From Sympetrum striolatum (taxonomy: Eukaryota; Arthropoda; Insecta; Odonata; Libellulidae), in contig OX388349.1 of the NCBI GenBank assembly GCA_947579665.1, positions 69,506,841-69,570,840 on the forward strand: DNA of 64,000 bases. Reading direction: 5' to 3'. The position numbers were made by a program, and so were the translations under genes. Below are positions 22,021 to 33,916 of this stretch, one piece after another; within the stretch, counting starts at the first letter, position 1; every line of letters starts with the position of its first letter. The notes beneath the pieces are model-generated. The model worked only from the letters and a program-made list of their open reading frames with translations, made no database searches and was not told the DNA's origin.

Positions 22021-23280
22021 TTATTATCAGTAGGTTTGCATTGGTATTTCACACCCCCTTCTATGCGAGTGTTTTCCTGCAGTGGATCTTTTTCCCTAGG
22101 ATATCACCTTAGGTTTTTTTACATCCACTCCTTCTAAAGTTTTTCTCTCTATTTCTATTGACCTACACAAAACTTTTTACGAATATAATATCATTAACGA
22201 AAGATTAGATGGAAGAAGATACTTTTCAGTAGTAATCTCGCCTTTATAAAGACCTTATAGACCATATTAATACCTCTTTCTTAATATCTATGAAATAGTT
22301 CCTCAAGAACCCGGGATGGCCGAATTAGTTTAGTTAGTCTTCTTACCTCTGCGCAGCGTAGCGTGCACTATCAGGCTAAAGATATCAACAATTAGAAGCA
22401 AAAAAAACATGGAATTTTTTAAATTTGTCTAACCCAGCAGTTAAGGAGGCAAAATCAACGACGCAGGATAATGTACACGCTACAAGGAGAACAAAAACGA
22501 AAAATATAAAATCCATATTGAGGAAACTTTATTGATATTGAGTATGGATTTTGTTAGTATTAATAATGTCCTCAAAGTTACGCCTGATTCCGCGTCGTTC
22601 ATACGGAAATATATAATAAAAACAGTAACTAAGGAAGAATGCAAAATAATTTTTTTAAATTCGTTCCAACAGATGTGATGATTAACCCAAACATATCTTG
22701 CCGGTTGTCGATATACATACCACTCAAAAGAAGGAGAGACAGAGAGATAGAGAAAGGTTGACACATGATAAATGTATATTAGCCCAAATATGCTCGTAGA
22801 ATATGATTTATTGCAAGAAAAAAGAGGAATGAAAGTTTTAGTAAAACGTCGATAAAGCAACTAAATTTGGGGAATAAAACATTCATTAAATAACCACACA
22901 TGAACGTACGTTAAATAAGATGTTTTTGAAAGAAGAGGGAATCTTTTTCGTATGGGGAATAAGAGATTATTCGAATATGTGGCTCCTAAGATAAGATTGG
23001 ATAGTTGATTAAATGATAAATGCATCAATGCATCAGTCCCTACGCCGTCAGAGAAAACTTTTATGACTTTACCCAATGGCACAATTTGAAAACTTTTGGA
23101 GTCATTCTTAGTTCTCAATAGCATAATTATTGTAACGCAACACCTTTCAGACTCAAACCAAGATAAACGTAGATGAGTTTTCAGGTATCCTGAACACTAC
23201 CACACGATTATCATATATAAAAATATATTTCCATAGAAGTAAAATTGTTTCCAAAGCATTAAAAATTTACATTTCGTGAT
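22021..23280. other. Intergenic, start of block shared with 44.4 kb
   Basis: No gene supported. From about 22910 on it matches 44460 onward (GTATGGGGAATAAGA, GTGGCTCCTAAG, TTTACCCAATGGCACAATTTG). This is the left edge of the segment that links the B3 and B6 neighbourhoods. Confidence 0.55.
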
Positions 23281-23833
23281 GAGAAATCTAAGGGGTAAAA
23301 CAATAGTAAGACCAATATTATAATATGCGACCAACATATGGGATAATCATGATAAACTCAACGCTAAAAATATAGAGAGAGTGCAACGGAAAGCTTCAAG
23401 ATGTGCATTAGGAAGAAATAAGAAAGATGACAGCGTTACAGTGATGTTGGAGAAGCTCGGCTGGGAATCTCTACAAAAAAGGAGAAGGATAAACCGATTA
23501 GTAGGAATCTTTAAAGTCAAAAACGGAGGCGAGGCATGGACAGATTAAACGACAGGATAGAGGAACCACATTATCTAGCTCAAGGGGATCATAAATACAA
23601 GTTTAAGCTTACGAAACAACGAACAGATATCGCTAAGTACTCTTTTATAAACAGGGGGATATAAGATTGGAATATGCTAACTGAAGAGGCTATCAAACCC
23701 TGACCGAAAAGCAAAATACAATATATGTTTTAACTTACTATAAGGATTTATAATGCATTTGTGTTAGATAAATCTTACCACCTGAATTTTGTTATATTTG
23801 TAAGATTTATTATGTAAATAAATAAATAAATAA
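23281..23833 (+). mobile_element. LINE 3' fragment (broken)
   Basis: Reverse-transcriptase C-terminal region of a CR1/Jockey-like non-LTR element. It retains NIERVQRKASRCALGRNKK, SVTVMLEKLGWESLQKRRR and INRLVGIFKVKNGGEAW, but has frameshifts and a 39-nt deletion relative to the copy at 44806. It ends in a (TAAA)n tail at about 23815-23832, typical of LINE 3' ends. Confidence 0.8.
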
Positions 23834-25002
23834 TGGCAAAATGCTGGTTCATAAGTCTCCGACGATCGGTCGATCTGCAAGATCTTATCTGATGACTGGT
23901 AAGTCCGGACACTTATACAATATTTTATTTGGCCCGACCTATTACGAATTTACTCCACAGCTGATTGCTATAAATGCGGATAGTAAACAGTCATATCAAA
24001 AGTACTACTTTATAGACAAAAGATTGGCGGCATTTGCAACCACGTGCTTCAGTGAAATTCGGACATGACCAGAAGAATTTCGCGGATCAATAGGTAAACC
24101 AAAAATTAGATTCATTTTCAGAGTTTAATCTTAAAAACATTCCCACATTTACTCCTACTCATATGAGCAAAGTTAGTTACTTTTAATTTAAATACGTATT
24201 GACGCCAAAAAATGTGAATTCAGCTTCTTTGGTAAATTTCTTCGGAGAGGCTCTAAAAACATGGATATCGCACGATGATGAAACTAATTTCTTGCACGCT
24301 GATGACATTCGTATTGAATTACAGCACGTAAGAACATCTGATGGGAATTTATAAGCAGCATGTACAATTACTTTATGTTGTTTTTAATATTGTCTGACAT
24401 CTTATTGGACAAGGCTAAGCCCGAGTTGGAATCATTATGATCATGCTCCATGTTAAATAAATTCAAGTTTTCTTCCACCTATCCCTAGATACAAGCTTTA
24501 CGCAGATATATAAATTATAAATCAAATTATTATGATTGAGTTAGTGATAAAAACAAAAGGAAAAGAGAAATTTGTGGGAAAAATCTCCGCATATGAATGT
24601 CTAAAGATAAAAAACTAATAGGATGAATATTACCATTTCTAATATAACGCTGTTCACGAGACATCGCAAAACACGAGGGGGAACCTAAAATCCTTTTTTA
24701 TTTCTATGGATTTAGATTTATTCACCGCGAGCTGACAGTGGCTTAGGGCAGGGGGTGTTGACGCACCAACATCCCTATCTAATCCCCCCTATTGGCTTCT
24801 CCAATGGACTGCAGGAAGAACGGCCAGACGTAAATATTTTTTTGAATCAGCTTTGAAACCCCCTTTTACAGAGTTCATGTTCTCGAATAAGAGAAACTAT
24901 GTTTTCCACTAAATCTTATCACACATGCACAGGAAGATTCAATTTTCAAGGGAGTGTTACTAGGGATGGTCATTTCACTGAAATCTCCTTTTTAGCCTCC
25001 AT
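23834..25002. other. Duplicated spacer, function unclear
   Basis: Matches 45402-46342 through nearly its whole length. An ATG frame of 75 codons at 23841-24068 (SYLMTGKSGHLYNILFGP) is interrupted by a stop in the 45.4-kb copy, so it is probably not a maintained gene. It ends in the 8-bp hAT target duplication GCCTCCAT (24995-25002). Confidence 0.5.
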
Positions 25003-27326
25003 CAGTGGCGCAGCGAGGAGGGGGGGTTTATGGGTTCAAACCTCCCCAAGACACAAGTCCTCTGACTAGCTCTGTACTTTTTTTTCTGAAGAGCATAAAA
25101 CCCCAATAATCGCGCAAGTCTTACAGATACACTGCTGGTCATGTTTTTGCTGGATAAATTCAGCGAAAGCTTCGCATACCCGTAAATATGGCTCCGATGT
25201 CAGCTACGTTTTCGGTAGCAGAGTAGCCGACATCGATATCAATGGGACGTTATGATACGAGTTCTTCGCACACAGTGTTCAACGCGTGCACTTCTTAAGC
25301 CTCTACTTTAGTTAGATGACTAACACCGTAAGATTCCAGTGAGAAAAATTCGAAAGTGAAGATTTGGTTCCTCCTCGAAAAACTACAAGGGAACATTCGA
25401 GAAGTAATTCGAAACTTGCACCCTGAAAACAGAGATTAAGATTACGTTCGAGAGACAAACAGATTGATAAAACGCTCAGTTATATCTTTTGCATGTGACT
25501 GTTTCAAGGGTTTGAATGCGAAGTTAGACTAGTGAGTAGTGCTTTTGAGAAATTCACAGTGAAAAGTTCGAGGGAGAGTTCAGTTTGGATTTCATAAGGT
25601 ACAGATGGACATCCGAAATATTTTCACACTCTGCTAATAGCTCGAGGCTATCAGAAAAAAACGTAAGTTAATGGCTATGTGTTTTTTTGTGAAATAACCA
25701 TTATTATAAGCATAAATCAAGATTGTCTTATTTTAGGGCTGTTATCGGAGGGCACATCTCAAGATGAGTTAGCGAAAATTGCAAAGTTACTTGTTCCTTT
25801 ATTAAGCAATCTGGACGATTAAAAGTCTGCACAGTAGACTCTTCCTTACTCGGGAGGATAGAAAATATACTGATATTTATTTTATGATTGCCTGTTAATT
25901 TTATGTATATTTACGAAAATTATTCAATAACCGAATTTCCGCAGAAATTTGAAAAAGTAATGGAGCAATACAAGATACCAGTAAAATTAATTTGCGATGA
26001 CATTATTAATAATATACCATTTTGGAAGCAAATCAGTCACCCAAAAGGTATTGTGCGCTTAAGTTACGGACATATTTATCGGAACTGTGAGTTGATGACT
26101 TGAAATAAATTTGGTAAACTGTTAAAACTGTGTCTTCAATACTTCAGCTTCCTTTTCGACGCAGCCAATTTTTTCTCTGGCGATAGAATCCCACGAATCT
26201 CATGACTTATCTTGTAAACCACGTGGTCATACAATGCCCATTTAAAATATCTATTTTTGGAAATTTTTTTTTTTCATTGAACGCTCAATACGTAAGACTG
26301 GGTTTGCATCAGCTCTCTACTGGTTAAACCACTTATTACTTAGTCTAAATAATTCTAATTTGAAGTCTTCATTATTTTCTCCATGGTATGTGACTTTAAT
26401 TCTACAAAGTTAATTATAATATCAATAATAATCAAGAGTCTACTATATGTTTTTAATATACAGTAGACACATATATAGCCGAATTTTCAATGTCTGGAAT
26501 GTGACGTATTCAGTTGAATACTTAGCTAATGCATTAATAACGAAGTCAGGCTTAATTGTAAGCCTACCAGAAAATTTCATCTGACATAAATGATTTTTTA
26601 TTTCTTATATAAACCTTGTGCAATAAGCTGTATATATATTTCGTTGGCTCCCGGATAGTCATGTGGACAGCGCGTTTGCCTTTGGTGAAAGCGGTCCCGG
26701 GTTCGATTCCCGGTGGGAGCCAATGTGCGAAATGACCTAAGCTGTCGAAGCACTTTTAACAATACTACTACTATATTTTGTATTTTTATACATTGATGGT
26801 GTTTTCTCGGCAGGCGAAATTTCAATTAAACTCCAAAATCTGCTGATGATATAGTCAATAAACGAAAGATATTCAAATAAGCATGGAAACGGAAATGTGG
26901 GGGATCTAATGGGCCGATGCTAAGTGTTATATCGCTTACCAAATAACCGTAATTAATTTTTTCCTTTCCACGCTATGCAACTTCTTGGAAGAAGTTTAGA
27001 TCTACAACACTAAAAAACTTCAGCATAGAAAAAAAATTAATTTTTAATAGATATTGGACTTAACCAAACCAGAAATCCAAACAACACTCATGATAAGTTT
27101 CCAATTGTTCGCTTCTGTAAACTATTATCGTGGAAAGTGTAATAAATTGGCCACATAAGCGTTTAACTCCTCTAGTTTTCTATTTATTTAGTTTTTGAAA
27201 GAATTGACATATATCGTAGCAAGTAGCGGGCAACTACATACTACTACTAGTCCCTGTAAGGTAGGCATTTTTCCGTTTTCTCTGCAGCCTTGGTCCCCAC
27301 ATTGGCAAAACCTGGCTGCGCCACTG
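25003..27326. mobile_element. hAT-superfamily transposon with intact ends
   Basis: 2,324 bp with terminal inverted repeats CAGTGGCGCAGC (left) and GCTGCGCCACTG (right), flanked on both sides by the 8-bp direct duplication GCCTCCAT (24995-25002 and 27327-27334). Eight-base target duplication and CA(G)TGGCG-type ends indicate hAT. The duplicated locus at 46335 has a single GCCTCCAT, an empty site. I find no full transposase; the longest ATG frame (25888-26103, 71 codons) has no hAT motif. It is therefore non-autonomous or degenerate and carries a nested tRNA-like segment. Ends, duplication and empty site are all read directly. Confidence 0.88.
26646..26722 (+). tRNA. tRNA-like element (Gln-TTG-like), probably SINE or pseudogene
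   Basis: Acceptor arms GGCTCCC and GGGAGCC pair fully. The T arm is CCGGG-TTCGATT-CCCGG. The anticodon loop CTTTGGT reads TTG, but the anticodon stem has a mismatch and there is an extra base before the 3' acceptor. Downstream is a short tail with ACTACTACTA. It is nested in the hAT element, which favours a tRNA-derived repeat over a working gene. Confidence 0.45.
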
Positions 27327-27690
27327 GCCTCCATTCCTCTCGAGTCCCTCAGGAAAAATCTAAAAATCCGTTTTCCCCTCCGCTCAACACATCCCGATGT
27401 CACAACTTATAGGAAGACCTTAACTGAATGGTCGCGTAGTAATATAATGATAAGAACCATCCGACGATGATCGTCATTGAGCCAAATATCTCGAGGCGAA
27501 AGAGTACGTTTACCATCCGTAAAATATATCCGGGTGAAATAAGTTTTAGCAAGACCGTCTTTACTAACTGTTCTTATTGCAATAAAATGATGAGAACCGT
27601 CCAAAGATAATTCCATAATTGGCGGGATTGTAATCGACATTGAGCGAAAAATCTCAAGGCGAGATAGTCTCAAATTAAGTGACGAAGGAA
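27327..27690 (+). promoter_or_regulatory. B3 5' flank with internal duplication
   Basis: A conserved B-type upstream block starts at CCTCTCGAGTCCCTC. The module ATGATAAGAACC...CGACATTGAGC...CTCGAGGCGA occurs twice here (27441-27503 and 27581-27672), as it also does before B6. In the copy next to the gene the usual AGTCAGTC has become ATAGTC, so the Inr is altered. Confidence 0.55.
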
Positions 27691-28272
27691 ATGGCGAACT
27701 CAAAAAAGTGCTTCGTTGCCGCAACGACGATTCTGTTCACCCTCGGTCTCTGCATGGCTAAGGAGAGGATTTTGCACCTGAAATTGGATAGCTTGAGGAA
27801 CGGAAGGCCCTCCGCGTTGGATGAGCAGGAGGTGAGGAGTTTCATGAACACGCTGCCGGATATTGTTGGAGACCACATCATCTGCACGGATAGTGTGTAT
27901 CCTGAGGATATATTCTGCGATGTCAAACATCCCTTCGACAAAGTCGAGTTGAAATACGCACATCCGAGAAGGAAAGACGTCGAGTGCCGAGGGATTTACA
28001 AAGTAGAAAGTGTCTCCTCCCCTTTCGTGATGATTTACGCTAACTTGTATTGCAGCGTAGAGCCTTACTTTCAAATGACAAGAGTGGCCTACGTAACAAA
28101 GATACGACTGCATTACGTAGACCATTTTTCTCTCTACCATTCTAAGACTTTTGTCAACACCGGAAGAATCGGCCGGGTGGTTGAAGGAAGCAAACCATTA
28201 GCTCTTGTGAGATTCACTGATATGGATAATTTACCTGTTGCAATGATAGGCCCATCGAGGAGTCGTCCGTAA
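27691..28272 (+). CDS. B3: secreted four-cysteine family protein, subtype B
   Basis: Intact single-exon gene of 193 aa, closest to B2. The signal peptide is about 1-23 (TILFTLGLCMA). Cysteines are 65, 76, 99 and 121. CTDSVYPEDIFC is intact; the segment after it (KHPFDKVELKYAHPRRKDVEC) is more basic than in B2. MTRVAYVTKIRLHYVDHFS is shared with B2, and it ends IGPSRSRP. The ATG was chosen by homology and by the signal peptide directly following. The coding region is intact, but the Inr is altered and an A-tail relic starts only 43 nt past the stop, so expression cannot be assumed. Function unknown. Confidence 0.82.
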   Translation: MANSKKCFVAATTILFTLGLCMAKERILHLKLDSLRNGRPSALDEQEVRSFMNTLPDIVGDHIICTDSVYPEDIFCDVKHPFDKVELKYAHPRRKDVECRGIYKVESVSSPFVMIYANLYCSVEPYFQMTRVAYVTKIRLHYVDHFSLYHSKTFVNTGRIGRVVEGSKPLALVRFTDMDNLPVAMIGPSRSRP

Positions 28273-28315
28273 GAAAGTCCAAGACAGTTGTGTGGTGGTC
28301 GATTTGCTGAGCGGG

Positions 28316-28390
28316 GCTACGTGGCATTGATTGACGTTTAGACCCGGAATCACGATTGGACTTCCTTCTCGGTGAAGAGCTACGACAATA
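28316..28390 (+). pseudogene. A-type tail relic fused downstream of B3
   Basis: Begins GGCTACGTGGCATTGATTG, which is the A2 codons for GYVTSID, and follows A2 through the NHDWTS and KSY region. It carries a TAG at 28339 where A2 has Trp, and about 100 bp of the A2 end is deleted. It joins B-type 3' flank ending GCTGAGCGG. The same junction occurs at 47293. Confidence 0.85.
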
Positions 28391-30122
28391 TTTCACTCCT
28401 ACACTCCTCCACGAATTTACTAAGAGTTGGTCACTACTTCTGCGGGATAATGAAAATCTTTAATATCTGTTCAGTGGTTCCGGTTCTCGCTCCTTTAAAT
28501 ATTTTCACAAATCTATATTTCTTTATTCTGAATCTTAAGTTGTATGCCGTTCACTTTGTGTTTTTGCAATATACTTATGTGTGTGTATAAGAGTAATATA
28601 TAGTAGAAATATATATATGCATCCAATAGAATTTGGAGCTGAGTAATAATAACTTAACTACACGGAGATTATGAATAAATGTTTAATTAGAGTTAGACAA
28701 GTAAAAAACAACTCAAAATAATCTGTAATTTTAATTATTAACATCCTTAAAGAGAAGGTCGTATATTTCAACTTCCATCCACGCGAATATATTGGTTATC
28801 CAAAAATATGTAATTAATATGTAATTGATAACATTAAAGAAGTCTAAAGGGAATACTGTAAAGAATTAAATTTGTATAGATATGAGAGAACTATACTAAG
28901 AACACGATTTCTTAGTATTTTTGTGGATCATTGAATACCAATAGAAAGGTCATCGCCTGAGAATGCTGCCCTTGCCCTCCATGACTTGAGCTGGCAATGT
29001 CTCCATAGATAGAAAAAATATTCACCGATAAAAATGTCACATTTCGAACGAGAAACTTTTTCGTCGAAACTATCCGAACTAAAAAGAGCTAACTAAAGCA
29101 TGAAAATGTACCAGGTGAAGCCAGAAGATGTCTCAGATGTGCACTTATGTAGTAAAGCATGTGTAATATTAGTTGCGGAATTATAAAAGTTTTGTGAATG
29201 TTGTATGATTACAGAATGTTTTTCTATGCCCGAATAAAGGCAATACTTAGGCATTACGACACATGCAAAAATATTGCTTTACAAAGTAACAATAAGCGTA
29301 AGTAATCAGAAGAGATTACACTTAATCCCTCCAAAACCACAACAATATTACTCTTAATAGTACCAAAATACAGAGTTAACTGTTAAAAAGAGAATTGCCA
29401 ATGATACGGCTCCGTTTACGGTAAAATTATTACATGTCATGGTTTAGATTAAATATGAATATTTCGTTTAAGAATTATTTGATACGAACATCCCAAATAA
29501 GATAAAATGAGATTTTTTTTCCACAATCTTAATTACTGAAAGTGCATTGAGAAATAAACTTCCTTAACTAATACACCGAACACGTTTCTCACCATTCCTT
29601 AGTTCAAACAATATAGAAATTGTGAGGATCAAATTTATCTTTTTTGGTATATTGTTTCTTTTTAGTAAAATTAATATTCCGAAATCATTAGCATTTGCAC
29701 TTGACTTTTAAAATGATTTACAAAAATGTACTCATAAACATACTATTTAACCAATCAGACAATAATATAAACGAGAATTTATGTCGTGTTTACCATTTGG
29801 TAAGAGAAAATCATGGAATTGAACGCGACATTACCCCACATAAGGGTAATATTTCCAGAAAGAACTTCAGAAAGAGAAAAATATAGTGCACACATATGAA
29901 TGATATGCTGATCCTAATTCCGCTAGTAAACAGTATGGAGAACATAAAATATTATCTGTAAATGACGCACCCCACCTCTGCGCTTCCGGCTCCTTCGTTT
30001 GTTTGTTAACAGCGCGACCCCGTACTGTCAAGGAAGAAAAATAAAAGGTCACGCCGGATCCTCAATGAAAAACGGCGCGCCTTGTAATATCACAGTCACT
30101 CCACCCAGGACAAGCTGAGAAA
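28391..30122. other. A-type 3' flank copy, then C1 upstream region
   Basis: 28391-29650 is the second copy of the A-type 3' flank described at 20778. 29651-30122 is unique and becomes GC-richer toward gene C1. ATAAAAGG at 30041-30048 and CACAGTCACT near 30091 are possible but poorly spaced promoter elements. No supported reading frame besides C1. Confidence 0.55.
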
Positions 30123-30701
30123 ATGGTCGATCAAGTCAGGCCTTTGCGAATCGCTGCCGTTTTACTTCTGGTTTTCGACCTCTGCAACTCCCAGAGCCAC
30201 GTGGTTCAGTTAAACCTCGATTCGTTGAGGGGCCATGCGTATTCAGATCCAGGTGAGATAGAGGCCCACACCCTTCTGGGAAAGCTTAGCATTCGCCCGG
30301 ATGAGATCTACTGCACTGACAGCATCTATCCCAACGATATCTTCTGCGACTTGAGTAACGAACTCGACCCCGACCGAGAGCTCACCGATGTCTCCCTGGA
30401 ATACGCGCACCCAACGGTAAGAGGATCCACCTGCACCGTAAACTTCTTGCTCTGGAATTCTGACTCGCGTCTGCAGCACCAAGGTGTGAGCTGTTCCGGA
30501 GGAGCACCGGCGCTCCCGATGACGAGAGTGGCGTATGTCCTCAAGATCTACGTGCGCATTGCGTCACCGGGAGAACAGTTCCGCTGCACGAGAACCTACT
30601 CCAACTTCGGGAAGATGGGTAACCTGAGGATCCTGAGTGATCTCGAAAGGCACAGGGCCCCGTTGAGATTCACGTTCTATGGAGAAAGCTGCACAGAATG
30701 A
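30123..30701 (+). CDS. C1: secreted six-cysteine family protein, subtype C
   Basis: Intact single-exon gene of 192 aa and the most divergent intact member. The signal peptide is about 1-23 (IAAVLLLVFDLCNS). The core cysteines 64, 75, 104 and 124 sit in CTDSIYPNDIFC, YAHPTVRGSTC and GVSC. PMTRVAYVLKIYV follows. It has two further cysteines, 155 (FRCTRTY) and 190 (ESCTE, three residues from the end), that neither subtype A nor B has and that may pair. The A-like spacing YAHPxVRG and ALPMTR places it nearer to A than to B. It starts at an ATG with a clean signal peptide. Only one copy in the window. Function unknown. Confidence 0.85.
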   Translation: MVDQVRPLRIAAVLLLVFDLCNSQSHVVQLNLDSLRGHAYSDPGEIEAHTLLGKLSIRPDEIYCTDSIYPNDIFCDLSNELDPDRELTDVSLEYAHPTVRGSTCTVNFLLWNSDSRLQHQGVSCSGGAPALPMTRVAYVLKIYVRIASPGEQFRCTRTYSNFGKMGNLRILSDLERHRAPLRFTFYGESCTE

Positions 30702-32457
30702 TATGAGATAGTTAAGTGCTCGAGGACATTTGTTTTCCACAATAGAACAGGTGACATTATTTCATGCATATCTCCCTGAATCGTTCAGCTTTTGAAGAAT
30801 GTGTACCATATTCTTGTGGAATTTTACATTGTAACTCATTCTGTTAGAGATATATGATCAAACTTATTTGTTTAACGTGAGATTTTAGTGAGCTTACAGT
30901 GATACGAATTAATTAATATTCATAAAGTAGTGATTTTAGTGAATTTATTGTAAAGAATTAAATAATTCTGTTTGGGAATATGATTTTTTTCTAATTTACG
31001 GAGATGTGCCATTTGATCGGTGAACTTATCCGCTGATGACGAGGTCGTACATTTCCCCTAACTTCCATCTGGATATGTTATTTTGAAATGTTTTTTGTGA
31101 ATGCTGAAAGAAAAACCTATTTTGTCTCAATAAATGAATAACACCGACAACAGTTTAACGAGTCGTATAATTGATAATTTTAAAAGTTAAATAATATAAT
31201 AATTCTGTGTGCAATTGAAGTATAATATCATTTCTCATTTGAAACTCCCATAACCAATTTTTGTTATATTAACATTATTTAAAATGCCCAAGATTATTTT
31301 CAAGATTTTAATCAGTAAAGGTAATACAGATTTTACGACAAATCTCTTTCCAAAATAGAATTTAAACGGTTATAATTGTGAATTGTCCTGTGCTTCTCGC
31401 TTAATAACGCAACGTGACTCTCCTGAAGATTTTTTCTTGTGTACATAAGTAGTAAAAATATACAAAATAATTACTTTAATGAAATATTCCAGTCCCAGAA
31501 AGGTAAGAATGCAATTCTGTAAAATAAATAAATAATTAATAATTGAATTCAACGAACAGAACCGCTGTTTATAAAATTGACTTCTTGCCTTAACCATTCC
31601 AAACTAATTGTGATTACGTTAAAAAATGCAATTGCTAAGTATTTGGTAAACTATATCATTCACCGAGATAATAAGTGCTTGATTTTTTAATAAAATTCAT
31701 AGAGTAGTTTCACATAAATATAAATCAGCACACTTTTCAAGAATCATAGGATGAATGACTACTTTTATAAAATGCATTTTGGGGGAAACTATTAATTTAG
31801 AATATAATTATCACCACTAAAAGGCATTCAGATATTATACGGAATTTATAGAAGCAATTGTATCTTTGATTAAGAAGAGAAAGATTAACAATTGCCCCAT
31901 TGTTTCTCTGCAGAGTCCGGTAAAGATAATGTACAATACGAGAATGAAAGTGAGAGAATGTACAAAGAAATAGACTTTTCAATAGAGTATAAAAGATTGG
32001 TTTACCCTATTTTTTATACTCGATGAAATGTAAGCTTATACGCATAATAGATACTTAAAGATGGAAACATTTTAAAAACTGATAACAGCTCTTTGAAGGT
32101 CAACAGTAAATAGTGCCTGTCATCCAAAGGGAGAATTACATAACTCTTACTGACACTATAAGAAGCACAACTACCAATCAGCAATCATTTCGGCAAACTA
32201 TTTCTCCGTTGGAGTACATAATAAAAATGGTAAATTTCAATGGTAAAAATTTAAGAAACGTTAATCTTTGCTATAATTTCTACATGTAAATCACAGGATT
32301 CCAATGATTTAGAAATTTTAATAAGTAATAATAGAGAAAAAATTGGTACATAAGAATTTCATGAAGTCCTAACGATAGAAAATTTCAAAGTTGTGACGTG
32401 ATTTCTGAATTCCGCTACCGAGTCAGAGTGAAATATAATTCATTCATCTTACATAAA
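30702..32457. other. Intergenic, no gene seen
   Basis: AT-rich sequence with no supported coding region. An AATAAA at 31129-31134 could end the C1 transcript. It stops at the left breakpoint of the 15-kb duplication. Confidence 0.5.
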
Positions 32458-33001
32458 ATTTTACTTATTTTCGATAGATAATCTTTAATACACTTTCCCA
32501 ACTGAAATTTCGTATTTATCTGAGAAGAGTCTGTTTTTCATTAGTTTTAATTAGAAAGTAGATCCTGCTAAAAAATTTCACTTACTCTCCATTAATGATT
32601 TTTGCCAATATTAAATACTTATAAATTTCCAGGCATGTAAAATTACTCCGAATTAATAATCTTTTATAAAAATGAATCCTGTTTAGAATGAAACCCATAT
32701 AATGCATATAATTTACATTTTGTAATTGATTTAAATAATCAAACTAAATAACGAGAATACAACAGTATATTTGTAAATAAATTTTCATCGTTCAAATATT
32801 AACTTCCGTTATCCTAAAAAATTTAAAATATCACTACTAAATAGTTAAATCAAAGATTATATAAAACAAATCTGATCAATCTATGCAGAATATCGTACGC
32901 AAATACACTGACGGCTATAGCCGTTGACTGGTAAAGCTACCAAATTCATTTATCTTCCCGGTTACGCTGCCGTTCAAACATACAAAAACGATGAAAAAAA
33001 A

Positions 33002-33863
33002 TCTGATGTTGCCAGCACATGACTTTCTCCATATATAAGATGTAAATATTTATATACGACAGTAATTTCGAACTCTATATTCCATCTAAACTTGGAAGAG
33101 GAGTGTTTAATTTATATCATATTATCTTTTACGTCACAAACACCATAAATAATGTTTTTCGGGACATGTTCGATGAAAAACGATGAAATGGCCTTTCGCC
33201 CCAGCTCCCAGAGCGCCCACAACGTACATAATCAGCAACTTCCGGTTTATCAGTATTTCACAAATAACTCCTACACAATCAGTGATACAAAAATATGTTT
33301 CATACAAAATTTATAGTAAATTACATTTTCTAAAACTTTTATAATAAATAGTTTATACCTAAATATAATATTTATCGAGATATTTTGAAAACCGGAAATG
33401 AGCTTTGATAAATGAAGCTCGACTTCCGGTTAACCGATTTACCCCAAAAACTAATCAACTCTAAAAACACAAACCAAAATACTACATATGAAATTTGGTG
33501 TTGATCCGACTAATAATTTTTATGTTAGAGCGCCCACAAAGTACATAATCAGCTAATTCCGGTTTATCAGTATTTGACGAATAACTCCTAATCAACCGGT
33601 GATACAAAAATGTGTTAAATGCAAAAGTTATAGTAAATAACATTATCTAAAACTTTTATGCTGTATACAATATACCTATATATCATATTTATGGAGATAT
33701 TTTGAAAACCGGAAATGAGCTTTAATGAATAAAGCTCGACATCCGGTTTACCGATTTACTCCAAAAGCTAATCAACTCTGACAGCACACATCACAGTACT
33801 ATTTATGAACTTTGGTATTGATATGACTAATAGTTTTCATGTTAGAGCGCCCACTATCACACA

Positions 33864-33916
<53 letters not shown>

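Noticed and set aside
23841..24068. 75-codon frame SYLMTGKSGHLYNILFGP
   Set aside because: The duplicate at 45.4 kb has an internal stop and later divergence, so I do not call a gene.
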